Notes: generated by a model not told the origin, from the sequence alone. Shown: positions 49,201 to 58,480, counted from the first letter of the stretch. The stretch is DNA of 64,000 bases from Diadema setosum (GCF_964275005.1 NC_092700.1:16834617-16898616); one strand, 5' to 3'. Made by a program: numbers and translations.

Positions 49201-50325
49201 GAGGGTGCTGGTGCAGGAGTGGGCATTTACTCTCTTCTTTTTACCATGTAAAGTAGTCGTGCAGATTGCCATGGTTAGCTGGACTCTTTTCGTCGTCTCT
49301 TTCGCAATGTCCAAGGGCTTCGAGGAATCGTTCGCTTCCTACCTGCCCATGGTGGGGTCAATAGGCGGATTGGTCTTCCAGGGGACTATGACCGTAATCC
49401 TACGTTTCAGACACCATTGGGGAGCGCCCCTGTTCATCACCAGCATGGCCTCTCTTAGTGGGGCGCTGCTTCTTTACCCTGCAAGGTCGTCCCCAATGCA
49501 TCTCCTCATCTGCTCTTTCTTCGCCGGTGGTGGTATTTTTGCCGGCTTTGCGACATCTTACGCTGTTCTCGTATCCTTCGTCTCGGAGGAAAATTTCAAA
49601 GGAATCCTCTCCACCAAATTATTTATCACAGGATTTGGTATTGTGATTTCCGGGTACATTACAGGTATGTTACATAGGAGAAAAAAAAAACACCTCACAC
49701 GAATAATTACAAAATATAAAGTGATACATACATTTTGAAGTTTACAGAGTCAATGCACGATGGAAAAGTCAGAGTGGAATATAATGAGATAAAACGTTAT
49801 AATCTTTCTTCTGTCTTCATATGCATCTATCATAGTTCCATTTTGGGTCCTGCATGATAGTAATTAAGAAACGCAAATGGCACCTACGCAGACACAGAGA
49901 GAGAGAGAGAAAAAAAAAATTAGCAAGCACATTGTCTGGTGATACACATTCACCATTACGTAAAAACGTATAAGCTTTCCATAAAGCGTGTCTGTTTGAA
50001 GTGAATGGTGGAGAGGTTGATTTTAGTCAGTTATCTACACGGGATATCTCACTACCCTTCTCCATACTTTGATCATTGCTATCATTAACATCGAATGCAC
50101 TTTGTGCTTTTCATGATGCAGTCACAACCCAGAACTTATCTTTGATTCACTTCCTTTGCAGGCAAGCTGTATGATGTCACTGGGTCACTGGATGAAGTGT
50201 TTCAACTTGTTGGCGGCATGTGCGCAGTGACTGTTCCCCTGACAATTGCCCTCGTGTGCATCCATAGAAACAGGGACGAGGGGCGTGGCTGCCTCCCCTC
50301 GCTCGGCCAGCGTGCTGCCATTTAA
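30389..50325 (+). CDS. SLC16/monocarboxylate-transporter-like gene, 4 exons, 470 aa
   Basis: Predicted plasma-membrane carrier of the major facilitator superfamily; the substrate cannot be told from sequence. Exons 30389-30587, 46531-46671, 48756-49664 and 50162-50325 total 1,413 nt. Each junction has GT/AG and matching phase. The translation gives about 12 hydrophobic segments with the usual long loop between TM6 and TM7 (about residues 185-255). Family-like text includes CPLVSYLSTLVDPRT after TM2, VVLHQHFGDKFGYANSICLM at TM5 (the counterpart of the MCT YF..RR..A motif) and SFFAGGGIFAG in TM10. The N-terminal MCT signature (DGGWGW) is replaced by KDKWRYVVLV. The start was chosen for its context (A at -3, G at +4) and because TM1 follows at the normal distance; an in-frame ATG at 30266 would add 41 non-hydrophobic residues. 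A broken duplicate lies at 3650-5373. Confidence 0.88.
31238..31276. repeat. (GT)n microsatellite next to the intronic palindrome
   Basis: A GT run ending about 10 bp before the left outer edge of the palindrome. Confidence 0.95.
31285..33107. repeat. 1.8-kb near-perfect palindrome in intron 1
   Basis: The left arm 31285-32049 and right arm 32163-33107 are reverse complements with only scattered mismatches. The loop is 113 bp (32050-32162). The outer edge reads GGCTAAAGTCACAGGATG on the left and its complement at 33090-33107. The inner edge is GGCAATACCCGAGAGTGG and its complement. The outer part of each arm is made of iterated CCCACGAG/TACAGCCCA words. The right arm carries an extra foldback insertion (32884-33075). 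No protein is recognisable. It lies within the primary transcript of the transporter gene. Confidence 0.93.
32884..33075. mobile_element. Foldback element inserted in the right arm of the palindrome
   Basis: AGTTTGCAGGCACAAACC at one end and its complement at the other. The stem includes TTGGTCGTA...GAGTCTGC and CCAAGACTA. The left arm of the palindrome is continuous here (ACCTTTCTTTCCCACC, read in complement), so this is an insertion, with TTTCT repeated on both sides as a likely target duplication. Confidence 0.85.
33108..34435. other. No gene recognised (intron 1)
   Basis: A C-tract at 33108-33121, a G-rich tract at 33590-33605 and a 21-bp ATGAATGCATT-type repeat at about 33790-33840 are the only visible structures. 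Confidence 0.45.
34438..34475. repeat. (CAA)n microsatellite
   Basis: Repeated ACAACA units with minor interruptions. Confidence 0.95.
34690..35110 (-). pseudogene. Internally deleted CR1-like LINE fragment
   Basis: The minus strand shows an early RT-region block (FDPITECEIMKSFDTI...KAAGLDSLP, 34960-35045). About 100 bp further on comes the C-terminal block (LRNSRNIITLPKPRTNF then YSSVKIFNNLPKNVR, 34715-34850). The catalytic centre that should lie between them is absent, so most of the RT domain was deleted. Confidence 0.75.
35111..35534. other. No gene recognised (intron 1)
   Basis: No recognised coding similarity or repeat. Confidence 0.4.
35535..35645. repeat. G-tract/C-tract hairpin-prone repeat
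   Basis: GTAAATCCCGGGGG...GGGGGATATATCCCCC...CTGAAATGGAGGATGGGGG. Similar text recurs at 41720-41780. Part of a dispersed repeat family. Confidence 0.6.
35975..36180 (-). mobile_element. LINE-like 3' end
   Basis: (TTTCA)n followed by ATTTATTTTCATTTTTC, in the reverse orientation of the tail at 19775-19812. No coding part is recognised. Confidence 0.45.
36430..37860. repeat. Diverged satellite, about 205-225 bp unit, six to seven copies
   Basis: GGGTTCATGTGCTCGTTTTTG recurs at 36519 (diverged), 36961, 37165, 37378, 37603 and 37826 (diverged). Each unit also carries GCTAGCAGCGCC, ATCATCGTAAG, CTGGTCAGGAACC and ACATTCAAAACCCATGTC. The central three units are the most alike, the outer ones decayed. 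It is wholly within intron 1. Confidence 0.85.
37861..38540. other. No gene recognised (intron 1); (TTG)n at 38398-38422
   Basis: A TTG microsatellite and a C-tract at 38145-38154 are the only features. Confidence 0.45.
38560..39343 (+). promoter_or_regulatory. CpG-rich stretch, possible promoter
   Basis: In contrast to its surroundings this stretch is rich in CG dinucleotides (for example GCACGCGAGCCGAGCG and CCCGCGGCCGCGG at 38690-38725). It contains TGACGTA with an overlapping TATAAG at about 39122-39132, some 215 bp before the ATG of the candidate exon at 39344. It may be the promoter of a gene nested in intron 1. Confidence 0.3.
39344..39614 (+). CDS. Candidate first coding exon of an unrecognised acidic protein
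   Basis: ATG in good context (A at -3) opens 90 codons. They start MSSPIWVNFD, continue with an acidic run (about residues 11-46, Asp/Glu-rich), then the motif RYRGAAPYRYEP (about 47-58), a proline-rich stretch, and ETIAWEIQS ending at a good donor (AGTG|GTATGT, 39615). The read-through frame stops at 39679. Acidic N-termini with a PYxxEP motif occur in some invertebrate 'P2X7-like' C-terminal-domain proteins, but that is a weak analogy and no downstream exon was found. It has the same strand as the host gene and lies in its intron 1. It could instead be a short complete ORF of 111 codons, or spurious. Confidence 0.4.
39830..39990. repeat. CTAGTAGTAGT-type simple repeat
   Basis: Iterated TAGTAGTCTAG and ACTAGTAGT words, partly self-complementary. 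Confidence 0.85.
40217..40640. repeat. Direct duplication with GGTGGGGC words
   Basis: Bases 40217-40345 and 40540-40640 share CTACCGA.GATGAA.GCCAC, CGGTGGGGCTG, GGTCGCCGTAG or GAGTCGCCGTAG, and GTACAGACACGCAGTGGTGG. The second part follows a shorter related copy at about 40490-40540. No gene is evident. Confidence 0.65.
40770..40900. other. GC-rich GCTAGC/GCCGCCGGC low-complexity block
   Basis: Dense GCTAGC, GCTCGC and GCCGCCGCCGGCGGCC words, partly palindromic. No reading frame of note. Confidence 0.55.
41410..41690 (-). pseudogene. CR1-like LINE, C-terminal fragment
   Basis: The minus strand reads YHLPRTRTIFAIKTIMFTGP, then KYWNELPTEL, then TSFKRKLKQYLLSSY, the conserved end of CR1/jockey-type reverse transcriptase ORFs. 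The N-terminal RT domain is absent. Confidence 0.8.
41887..42363 (+). mobile_element. GC-rich MITE, copy 3
   Basis: GACCCCGTTTACAGTGCGAG to CACTGTAAACGGGGTC, with TA one base outside each end. It lacks about 120 bp of the first CTCGGCCGCGG module pair present in copy 2, but has an additional CGGCCGCGGCCGAG run before the right end. Confidence 0.88.
42394..42979 (+). mobile_element. GC-rich MITE, copy 4
   Basis: TA|GACTCCGTTTACAGTGCG...CACTGTAAACGGGGTC|TA. Same orientation as copy 3 and separated from it by only 30 bp. One internal GCGCGGCCAATT word is duplicated. Confidence 0.88.
43050..45655. repeat. Large degenerate array of GGGAGGGG/CCCCTCCC units
   Basis: About a dozen units share CCAAATGTTTCATC, AGTGTGCACCAG, TTGAATTTCAATTCTGAAAA, a CTCCCTCG..TGGGAGGGG word and CCCCTCCCAC..CCTCCCCC. 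Bases 44270-45280 are collinear with 17640-18660. Long C-, G-, T- and A-tracts punctuate it. Its open frames are repeat by-products. Confidence 0.75.
45656..46530. other. End of intron 1; GT/G/C-rich simple sequence at 46018-46145
   Basis: (GT)n with GTGAGTGG runs is followed by G-tracts and CCTCCTCCC repeats. No exon is seen before the acceptor TTTCACAATCCAG at 46530. Confidence 0.55.
46531..46671 (+). CDS. Transporter exon 2
   Basis: Acceptor CACAATCCAG precedes it; donor ACAG|GTAAGA follows. It codes for (C)PLVSYLSTLVDPRTLCVLGG through FWFAVMMFLT(G), the end of TM2, the TM2-TM3 loop, TM3 and the start of TM4. 141 nt; it enters at phase 1 and leaves at phase 1, compatible with exons 1 and 3. 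Confidence 0.87.
46690..46830. repeat. G-tract, T-tract/G-tract composite repeat (intron 2)
   Basis: A GGAAGGGGG run, then a T-tract joined directly to a G-tract at 46768-46795, then CCCCCCACCCCG. Same type as other T/G junctions in the window. Confidence 0.7.
47119..47510. mobile_element. TTAA-type foldback element, best preserved (intron 2)
   Basis: TTAA (47115-47118) AGGGACTGTACAGTACTGG ... CCAGTACTGTACAGTCCCT TTAA (47511-47514). The inner arms carry TTTGATGAAAATTGG and GAGATATCAAAA with complements. 392 bp, non-coding. Confidence 0.92.
47700..48072. repeat. Two units of the GGGAGGGG/CCCCTCCC family (intron 2)
   Basis: Two similar ~190-bp units carry ACTCTGTTTTTACAAAA, GTCCCTACCG, TCCCTCCCAC or CCCCTCCCAC, and GAGGATCTCACACCGTCACA. 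They end in a C-tract joined to an A-tract (48047-48072). Confidence 0.7.
48756..49664 (+). CDS. Transporter exon 3
   Basis: Acceptor TTCTCCACAG; donor ACAG|GTATGT. The 909-nt exon codes for residues 114-416: the end of TM4 (LFSSPVNQIS), TM5-TM6 with VVLHQHFGDKFGYANSICLM, a hydrophilic loop of about 70 residues, TM7 (AFTLFFLPCKVVVQIAMVSW), TM8, TM9, TM10 (LLICSFFAGGGIFAGFATSY) and TM11. The frame is open from upstream, but splice sites and the paralogue alignment place the start here. Confidence 0.92.
50162..50325 (+). CDS. Transporter exon 4 (last)
   Basis: Acceptor CCTTTGCAG. Codes for (G)KLYDVTGSLDEVFQLVGG, then TM12 (CAVTVPLTIALVCI) and a short tail ending QRAAI. The TAA stop (50323-50325) lies within the TTAA that flanks the foldback element which follows. 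Identical in length and phase to the pseudogene's last exon. Confidence 0.92.
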
Positions 50326-50708
50326 AGGGTGTGTACAGTTCTGGTCGAGGTGAGGATTTAGCTTTTAACGTTTTGCGAGACATTCAGAAACCACTCTCTG
50401 AGATGTCAAAGGGCATGCAATTCTTAGGGGTATCAAAAGTTTATTTGATGAAAATCGGTTTTGAAATGGCTGAGATATCCAAAAACAAGGTGAAACAAAG
50501 AAATCTCAATAAAGCTGTGGCATGTCACCTTTTATTATTAGCACTTTTTTGGATATCTCAGCCATTTGAAAACCAATTTTCATCAAATAAACGTTGAATC
50601 CTTCTTAAAATTACATGCTCCTTCATATTTCATAAGAGGTTTCCTATTATCTCACTTAGGAATGTTCAAAACATGAATCCCCACCTTAACCAGTACTGTA
50701 CAGTCCCT
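50326..50708. mobile_element. TTAA-type foldback element starting at the gene's stop codon
   Basis: TTAA (50322-50325, overlapping the stop) AGGGTGTGTACAGTTCTGG ... CAGTACTGTACAGTCCCT TTAA (50709-50712). The inner arms with GATGAAAATCGGTTTTGAAA match the other copies. It includes AATAAA at 50508-50513 and 50586-50591, possible polyadenylation signals for the transporter mRNA. Confidence 0.92.
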
Positions 50709-50712
50709 TTAA

Positions 50713-52035
50713 CACCAGCCTTTCGAAACAAGTTATTTCGCTATGCAGTGGTATCTGACCCAGGAGGGCGAGGGATAGGGTTAAAGAAAATCGGAACACT
50801 TTAGAGAGAGAGAGAGAGGGAGAGATCTATCAAAATATTACTTGAAACATGGAGCTACAAGAGACTTCAAAAACTGAAAGATAATCTTCACCGCCTGTTA
50901 ACCCTCCAGCATTATTTCTGGAGTCTTCTCACCCTCCAAACAAAAAACAAACCGATAAAACATCAATGACATCATACAGAAGAAAATAAGTTATCAGCCA
51001 GCGTATATAGTAATTGCATTATGGCGATGACTTTAATATCTGTAACGCTGGTCCATTTAACCTTTTTTGCTTATAAATTTTGAAGACTCCTATAGGCCTA
51101 TATACTTATGAACTGTTTTTCAATTGCGCTTTCCCTCAAAAGGGTATGCTCTCCTTTTAATTCCCTTGGCAACTCACGTAAATGGTTGCCTCATGTTACA
51201 GGCTAAGTGAGCACTTTGATAGTAACATAATAAATACATAGTGACTCTTGTCGATCACTTTTGTTTACATTTGGCACAATCTAACCGCGGGAATATTGCA
51301 TTACAAACGGACTGTCATGTGTATATCTATGCTTTAACACTCACTGCTCACACGACAAGATAAATGGTATATAGTTGTCAAACTGGACGCAATAAAGACT
51401 CGTATTTGTTGTTCTTGTTTTGTTGTTTATAATGTTATTGTTATATACAAGCAGTCACTTACATCACTAACACCACTTCAGAGACCTCTCAAAATTGCAA
51501 TAATTCTTGTCTAAGTGATGAAGATGAACTGATAAAAAAATGACGAAAAGGGTTGTTTATGGTTTACTTTAGAGGAAGCGCTTTACTCTTTGTGCTTGTT
51601 CAGCGTGTAGGCACTCTCTTTTTTGCTTTCCTTTCTTCCTTTAATTTTGTTTTTGTCCCATTCCTTTCAATCTATCCCCCTCCGTTTAGTCATGTCATGC
51701 TGTTGTGTCTCTGTTGTTTGTTCCATTTTGTCTTAATTATTTTTGTGTTATGTACTCGTAATTGCAGTAAGTATTTTCGAAGAAATTCTTGAGTGGTACA
51801 CAATCTACAAGCATTGCTTTTTAGTGGACCTCTCAGTTCTCTCATTTTCCCCCCTCTAAATATAACTCTGTATTTTCCGAAATATATTTATTTTTATTAG
51901 TTGGTTGACTATCGTTTATTTTTCGTATAATGTACATATGCTTATGATAGAATTCCTGATTTACTTTTTGTTATGTTTTGTTGGAAGAAAAATGAGAATG
52001 AAATAAATGAATTGAACTGAATTGAATTGAATACA
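50713..52035. other. No gene recognised; LINE-like tail at its end
   Basis: A (GA)n run lies at about 50803-50825. The stretch ends with GAATGAAATAAATGAATTGA and repeated AATTG units (51990-52031), resembling a plus-strand LINE 3' end. No reverse transcriptase text is seen upstream. Confidence 0.4.
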
Positions 52036-53530
52036 AAAACGAATCTGTAATCTCCCAAGCAGGAAAAAAAAAGTTGACTTCCTCATGTAAAATGTTGATA
52101 ACAATGCTTTAATGAGTATCTAGTGCTTGTATGCGATATATTTTTGTTGAAATAAAATTTATAATACGTAATACACACGGGTGGGTGTATACATAATTAT
52201 GAATACATTTGTACTTACATTAACACATACACACCACAAATACATACTTACATGTCACGACATGGTAGGTTACATTGTCCATGTGAAAGTCCTAATGATA
52301 ATCTCATCAGTCCTTTTACATCAAATTTATGTTTATGTGCAAGGCATCCATTAAAATGAGTTTACACTGCACAGGAAGCAATAGGGTAGTAACCCCTCAG
52401 GCCCTCAGCCCTTCATTACGTCAGGGGCACGAGGGTAATAAAGCGTAACATAGAGGGAGAGGGTGACTCACACCAAGTGGAGACCGCTACCAGGAGCGAG
52501 GGTCATAGACCTGCCAAATGTCCACCAGTGGGAGGACAGCCCAGAAGAGGCATAGGTTAAGAAATTGATAGTCACACCCAGCTGCAGTGGTCAGCTAACG
52601 TCAGAGGAATATCCTCCTTCTTTGGAAATCATGTTCAAAAACAATTCTCTGAAATTAAGGAAAAGTCACTCATAGGGGTGTGTCCAGTCTGACCAACTGG
52701 TAGCAAGTTTTCTGAACCATCTAACCCCCTCTTCCAATAAGATAACTTGTTTAATAAATTAATATACAGTGATTGGTCCTACATAGACAAGTGTAGTTAA
52801 GAAGGAAACTTTGGAGAACAAAACCGGGATGCAAAACCCAAAATTCTTCAGACCAGAGACCGAAATTGTTTGTGAAATCACCACGTGTGTATCCAGTTCG
52901 TCGGGAGGGTTCGGTGAACATCAGTGTCGCCGACATACTGGTCTACCCTTTGGTAGATGGATTTGGAACAAGGAGAAAGAGGTTGTGGTGGCAAAAGGCC
53001 ACATTCAGTGTACGTTTGAGAGTCTGAACACTAGAGAAATCTCTCATCAACCCGAAGGAGGTTGCGGCAGGGGCCAGGGAGAAAGTAACTTGCACAGAAA
53101 GGGGAGAAACGCCAACGAAAGTTGTAAGTTGACCAATCTTTCTCATTGTAATTTTCATGTAATTATTTAATCCTTCATAAGGAAAAGGAGAGTCAAGATA
53201 TAATATTGTTATGTCACTATTGCCTCACAGTATTTTGTTACATGCATCAGTTAGGAATGAGGAAATGTTTAATAGTTTAGCCAGTACTACTACAAGCCAT
53301 TTCAGAATACTGAGCTAAAAGACCATAAAGATTTATTGCACCAGTGGCCATAACTGGGAACACAGTTTCCATGACAGTTAATCCATGCTGGCTGACCCAG
53401 CGTTGACAGATTTGTTGATGTAAACATACAAGCCGAAACCTGTCTCATGAAACGTAGGTGTTTCATTCATGAAGGAACAATTTCATTGAGCAATTATTGT
53501 ATAATAGTGTTTTGTTAAGATTACTGAACT
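52036..53530. other. No gene recognised
   Basis: A 119-codon open frame (52811-53170) has no recognised domain or splice context. Nothing else is identifiable. Confidence 0.4.
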
Positions 53531-53535
53531 TATGA

Positions 53536-53700
53536 GCAGGGGCGGATCCAGGAATTCCGTAAAGAGGGGGCGTGTTTACAAAATTTAAAGGGGGGCGCAC
53601 GCACCCCTCCCCCATTTTTTCTTTTTATTTCTTTTGTTTCAACAAAAAATAAAGGGGGGGGGGGCGTGCGCCGGTTGCGGTCCTCCCTGGATCCGCCCGT
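53536..53700. mobile_element. Short inverted repeat with GGGCGGATCCAGG ends
   Basis: CAGGGGCGGATCCAGGAAT at the left and CCTGGATCCGCCC at the right. The interior holds G-tracts and GGGGGGCGCACGC/GCGTGCGCC complements. A compact foldback repeat. Confidence 0.75.
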
Positions 53701-53757
53701 ATGTGACTCATTGTAATTGACAGGGCGGTTAATGTCGGAGCAAGGATCCGAGTTTAA

Positions 53758-54315
53758 AGGGAAGGTAAACCCAAAGAGCAATGTGGATTGAGTGAAAGCA
53801 GCAACATTAGTAGAACACATCAGTGAAAGTTTGAGAAAAATCGGACAATCGATGCAAAAGTTATGAATTTTTAAAGTTTTGGTGTTGGAACCGCTGGATG
53901 AGGAGACTACTACAGGATATGACGTATAAGTGGACAACAATACAAAGAAAATAAAAAGGATATTCAACAAAAATTCACTTTTCTAGAATTATGAAAGAGC
54001 AGTGGACCAACCGCTTTCAGAAAGCAGGGGGAATAATTGCTACCCTTAACATATGTCAATATCAAGTTGATGGAATATGTAATTTTCATGAAAAATGGAT
54101 TTTTGTAGTATTTTCTTTATATTTTCTTGATATTGTAGTCCACTCATACGTCATAACCTCTAGTAGTCTCCTCATCCAGCGGTTCCAACACCAAAACTTT
54201 AAAAATTCATAACTTTTGCATCAATTGTCCGATTTTCTTCAAACTTTCACTGATGTGTTCTACTAATGTTGCTGCTTTCACTCAATCCACATTGTTCTTG
54301 GGGTTTATCTTCCCT
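53758..54315. mobile_element. TTAA-flanked foldback element, second family
   Basis: TTAA (53754-53757) AGGGAAGGTAAACCCAAAG ... GTTTATCTTCCCT TTAA (54316-54319). The arms share ATGTGGATTGAGTGAAAGC, ACACATCAGTGAAAGTTTG and GTTTTGGTGTTGGAACCGC with their complements. A partial relative lies at 61975-62470. Confidence 0.9.
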
Positions 54316-54734
54316 TTAAGGTGGGAGCAAGGAGTTTTAGGCTGGAGTAAGCTCCAACTGTATTGGACTGCAGAGTCGACTAGAGAGGGATCGAGGGGAC
54401 TTCGTCTAGACTCTAGAGGGGACTCAAGTTTGATGAAACTAAGACCCATGGGCGAGGACAGATGATCTCATCCCGAGAACAAGAACCAACCGACTTTAGC
54501 GATAACGTTTAAATGTATCTCTTAATTGGCAACAGTTTTGTCAATGATTGTTAATCACTGTTTTTATTCCAATGTTGTAAATACGTTTCAAAATTCAGTA
54601 CAATAAACCACGCAATTATTGAACTGAAGAAGCATTTGATTCGCCTACTTTGTAGACTCTCAGAAGAGAAAGCCTTTGATCCAGTTACGGGGTGGTGCGG
54701 CGGCAGCGCCCTGTGACAACATACATATACATGC

Positions 54735-54812
54735 AGACACACACTGACACAGAGAGTGAGAGAGAAAGAGAGAGAGGAGGAGAAGGTATTTTTTTTTTTT
54801 GGGGGGGGGGGG
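54735..54812. repeat. (GA)n followed by a T-tract/G-tract
   Basis: AGAGAGTGAGAGAGAAAGAG, then a T-tract joined to a G-tract at 54788-54813. Confidence 0.85.
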
Positions 54813-54819
54813 GTGTTCC

Positions 54820-55555
54820 TGACAGCAATCTACGAAGAAGTAAGCTTACTATTGGACCAGCCCGAGCCTCATCACAATGATTGTTTTACAAGATAAACCA
54901 GGAACAGTCATAAAATCTCACATGATTGTTAAGAAAGCTTAATCAAAACGTACAAGCTGTAAAGAGGTACATCCCTTCACGTATAACACTTGTACAATTC
55001 AGAAATTGGACACAGTATACTTTAGATTACGATAAACTATTATTATTTTTCGGCGTTATCGATTGACAAAACTCACACATTTTTTTTTTTTTTTTTTTGG
55101 TAATGAAACTGTAATCTTGGCGTAGTTTAAGAAGATCCCCTAAGTTAGTTAGGACTGAAGTGAAACAATTAAATTACTTTCCTTGGATACGGAACACGTA
55201 AAACACTCTGATCTGTCTCTCAGTTCGAAATTTTTCACATGCAGAAATAGTAGAGCGCCACGAGTGACGAAACATTGCTGCATCTTGATCGCTAGCTGGC
55301 GCGCCTTAATTATTCTGCTACGTCTACGATCGATAATAAAGACACCGTCTTACCAAGGAGTTTCAAGAGATGCCAGGGGTCACATCAGTCGTATTCCCTT
55401 TGATCCCATGTTTGATGCCGCCGCTTGAAGACATTTGAAGCATTTGCCAAACTGAAGCTGCCCCACAGATAATATGGACACTACAAATTCATGTGCCACT
55501 GCATAATAATCAGCCTCTCTCTAAGGAAGATAATGTCTCTTAAAGATTGTAGGAT
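54820..55555. other. No gene recognised
   Basis: A T-tract at 55081-55098 is the only clear feature. Confidence 0.45.
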
Positions 55556-55559
55556 AATT

Positions 55560-55900
55560 ACTTTTCACCTTTTTTTCTGATTTCAAGATGGTCACCTATA
55601 AAAATGAACCATCATTTCAGAAAAAAAAAATGTTTGAGAATGTCTGACATCATAACCTTATAAAATGCATATGATTTGAGATAAAATACATTTGCTATTG
55701 CGGTCATTTTGAATTTCAAAATAGCGACCTACTAATGATTCATCGTTGAAAAAAAAATATAAGCATATCTGACAACAAAAGTATGCTCCAAAGTTAAACC
55801 TTACGCAGTGCTTACAACATCAGACATGGGTCAAAACTCAGTTTTGCTATGGTGGCCGTTTTGAAATTCAAAGTGGCTCCTGAAGATGTGCCAGAAAAAA
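55560..55900. repeat. Diverged tandem repeat, three units of about 140-155 bp
   Basis: GATTTCAAGATGGTCACCT (55580), GAATTTCAAAATAGCGACC (55710) and GAAATTCAAAGTGGCTCC (55863) head similar units that also share ATCTGACA/GTCTGACATC and poly-A words. Confidence 0.5.
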
Positions 55901-55916
55901 AAAATGGAACCAGAGT

Positions 55917-55946
55917 TTATTATTATTATTATTATCATTATTATTA

Positions 55947-56025
<79 letters not shown>

Positions 56026-56038
56026 CATTATCATTTTT
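55917..56038. repeat. (TTA)n microsatellite
   Basis: About 40 TTA units with occasional TCA or TTG. Long homopeptide open frames on both strands derive from it. Confidence 0.97.
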
Positions 56039-56224
56039 ATTCAGCACCCCCAAATTGACCAAGTTAGATTTAAAAAAGAAAAACTTTTTGGCGCAAAATA
56101 TCACGGGATCTTATATTTTGACATTGCAGACGGTGAAAATTTCTAGTATGCTACAGGTGCCAATCATACGATGCTATAGGTTCCTTTTGGGTCCATCAAG
56201 GGGGAAGGACAATACTATGAAGAA

Positions 56225-56390
56225 ATGCCAACAAATTAATGTAGAAACGCCCATCCATAAATATAGAAATAAATCAAACACAAATGTACAAAATCGCCCA
56301 CTTTGACATGTAGAAAATTGACAACGCCCACAAATGTAGAAACGCCCACTAGTGTAGAAATAATAATTTGCAGACGTCGCCCACAGTACA
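56225..56390. repeat. Iterated ATGTAGAAACGCCCAC words
   Basis: GTAGAAACGCCCA and degenerate forms occur about five times at 20-45 bp intervals. Confidence 0.55.
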
Positions 56391-56418
56391 AACAGTAAAT
56401 TGGTTATTGACTTTTTTA

Positions 56419-58450
56419 CATTCAGTTCAATTCAACTGATTTTATTTCCATACAAAGTAATACAAAGTTATACATAACGCTTACACAAGTAGATAATATT
56501 TAAAGGAACTTTGAATCACGTATAGTTTCAACAAAACATGAATACAATAATTATTATGATGATATCAGCTCTGGTTTGGATAAATAAACAAGTAAGCAAT
56601 ACAATCTTAATTCATAACTCTACATGGAGAAGAGGAATTTACAAGGAAAGCATAACTAGTAAAATTTGTGAATTACTCTAGAAAAGGTGAGAGCATCTCA
56701 AGACCCGTCAAGGACTCCATGTATGAAAATTTTGTTATCCTGATCTCAGGCGATATAATCATAAAATAAAAAAGGACTATGACAAGGAAAAGAACGAAAG
56801 CAGGGACGGAACAGACAGAAAATAAAACTAAAGATAGGCATGACAAAGAAAGGTAGAGAAACAAAACCAGACAATGTCTACATTCAGTTATCTGGACAGG
56901 TCACCAATGCATAAGGAAGAACTTAAAATTTTATTCAAATTTGGCTCAAAAACACAAACTCGTAATATTAAAAGACACTTATCATTAATTCATTCATTTA
57001 TTTTTATCAAAAAAAAAATATCTATTTGTTTGTTTTCGTGAGGATGACAAAAGATTTTTTTCAGTTTGATTTAAAAGAAGGAAAAGTCAGAACATCTTTT
57101 TAAGAGTATTATCAAGTCTGTTTCAGAACCTCGGGTCAGTGAAAAACGAATGTATTTTAGGCGAGAATATGCACACAGTACGTAGTAATGGTAAATGATA
57201 ATTCACTGGAACGTCGTCGAGAAGGATAATTGTGTACCGCATCATTGCGACGAAAGATTTGATCAAATATTTGTGGTAAAATTTAGATATAAATTGACCC
57301 AACTGAAATAAATATAAATCATTTATCTTTGATAATTTATTACCACAAAACAATTTCTCAGTATGAGCACGCGGATTTAAGTTAGGGATTACTCTCAACT
57401 ACTTTTTTTTGCAATAATAAAAATTTTCCCAAAGGAATTGATGTGTGTTGCCCCACACTAAAATTTCATAATTCAAATACAGTAAAATAAAACTGGATTA
57501 TAGCATAGTTAATGTGGAAGATTGTAAAAAAATATTTCAGTCTATTAATACCTATATTTCGTGAAATTGTTTTACAGAGAACATTGACATGATCTCTCCA
57601 TGAAAGTTTATTGTCAACACAAATATCAAGAAATGTTATACTATTGACTTGCTCAAGAGGAATATTATCCATGCAGTATTATGTCCCCAGGCAGTATTTC
57701 TATTGAATTACTCAAAATCATAAACTTAGATTTAGCAACATTAAGGGAAAGTTTGTTAGCCGTAATCCAATGTGAAACTTCTATTAATTCTAAATTCAGT
57801 GTTCAGAAGAGTATGAGGCTCAGGGTGGGCGAAAAAAGATAGAATCATCTGCAAACTGGATTAACGATAATAATTTCGAAGATCTGTAATAATCATTAAT
57901 ATAAATTATAAAGAGCAGTGGGCCTAATAAACTACTATGTGGAACACCACAATTTATATCTAACATGACGTGAGAGTTTGTATTGTTAAAAGTCACAAAT
58001 TGTTTTCTGTTAGATAGGTAGCTCCTGAACCACTCCAATGCATTCCCACGAATTCCATAATGATATGATTTACTAAGTAGTATTTCATGATTGATAGTGT
58101 CGAAGGCCTTGGAGAAGTCCGGGAAGATACCTACCATATGACAAAACCTATCTAATGCTTATGTCGCCTTTTCTACAAACGAAAGTAGAGCATGTGATGC
58201 GCTATGGTTTTCACGAAAACCAAATTGTGAATCAGTAATATGACTTGCTTGGCAAAAATGTTCTAACAGATTCTTTCTAAAACTTTTGACATACTTGAGA
58301 GTAGAGAAATGGCCTGTAATTATCAACATCACTTTTATCCCCCTTTTAAAACATTGGAACAACCTTAGCTATTTTCATATTGTCAGGTACAACACCAGTC
58401 GAGATAGATACTAAAGGTAACTTAAAAATGTGGGCAAGGGGATCAACGAC
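56419..58450 (-). pseudogene. CR1-like LINE, reverse transcriptase pseudogene
   Basis: The minus strand, from its 5' side, reads RT text SFRKNLLEHF...DSQFGFRENHSASHALLSF (58160-58300), then PDFSKAFDTINHEILLSK (about 58110), RGNALEWFRSYLSNRKQFV, the GVPHSSLLGPLLF block and the catalytic-type motif QFADDS (about 57840). After a break come VNSITFLDICVDNKLSW (about 57630) and a weakly conserved C-terminus ending near 57123. The 3' region runs to a TTGAATTGAACTGAATG tail at about 56420. Several frame changes and stops make it inactive. The endonuclease domain is not seen, so it is 5'-truncated. Confidence 0.88.
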
Positions 58451-58480
58451 ATAAACACAGGCATGTCTAGCGTAAAATAT

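Noticed and set aside
52811..53170. 119-codon open frame
   Set aside because: No domain similarity, no splice context, and a composition like the surrounding non-coding DNA.
55831..56146. Poly-Ile, poly-Asn and poly-Leu open frames
   Set aside because: Translations of the (TTA)n microsatellite.
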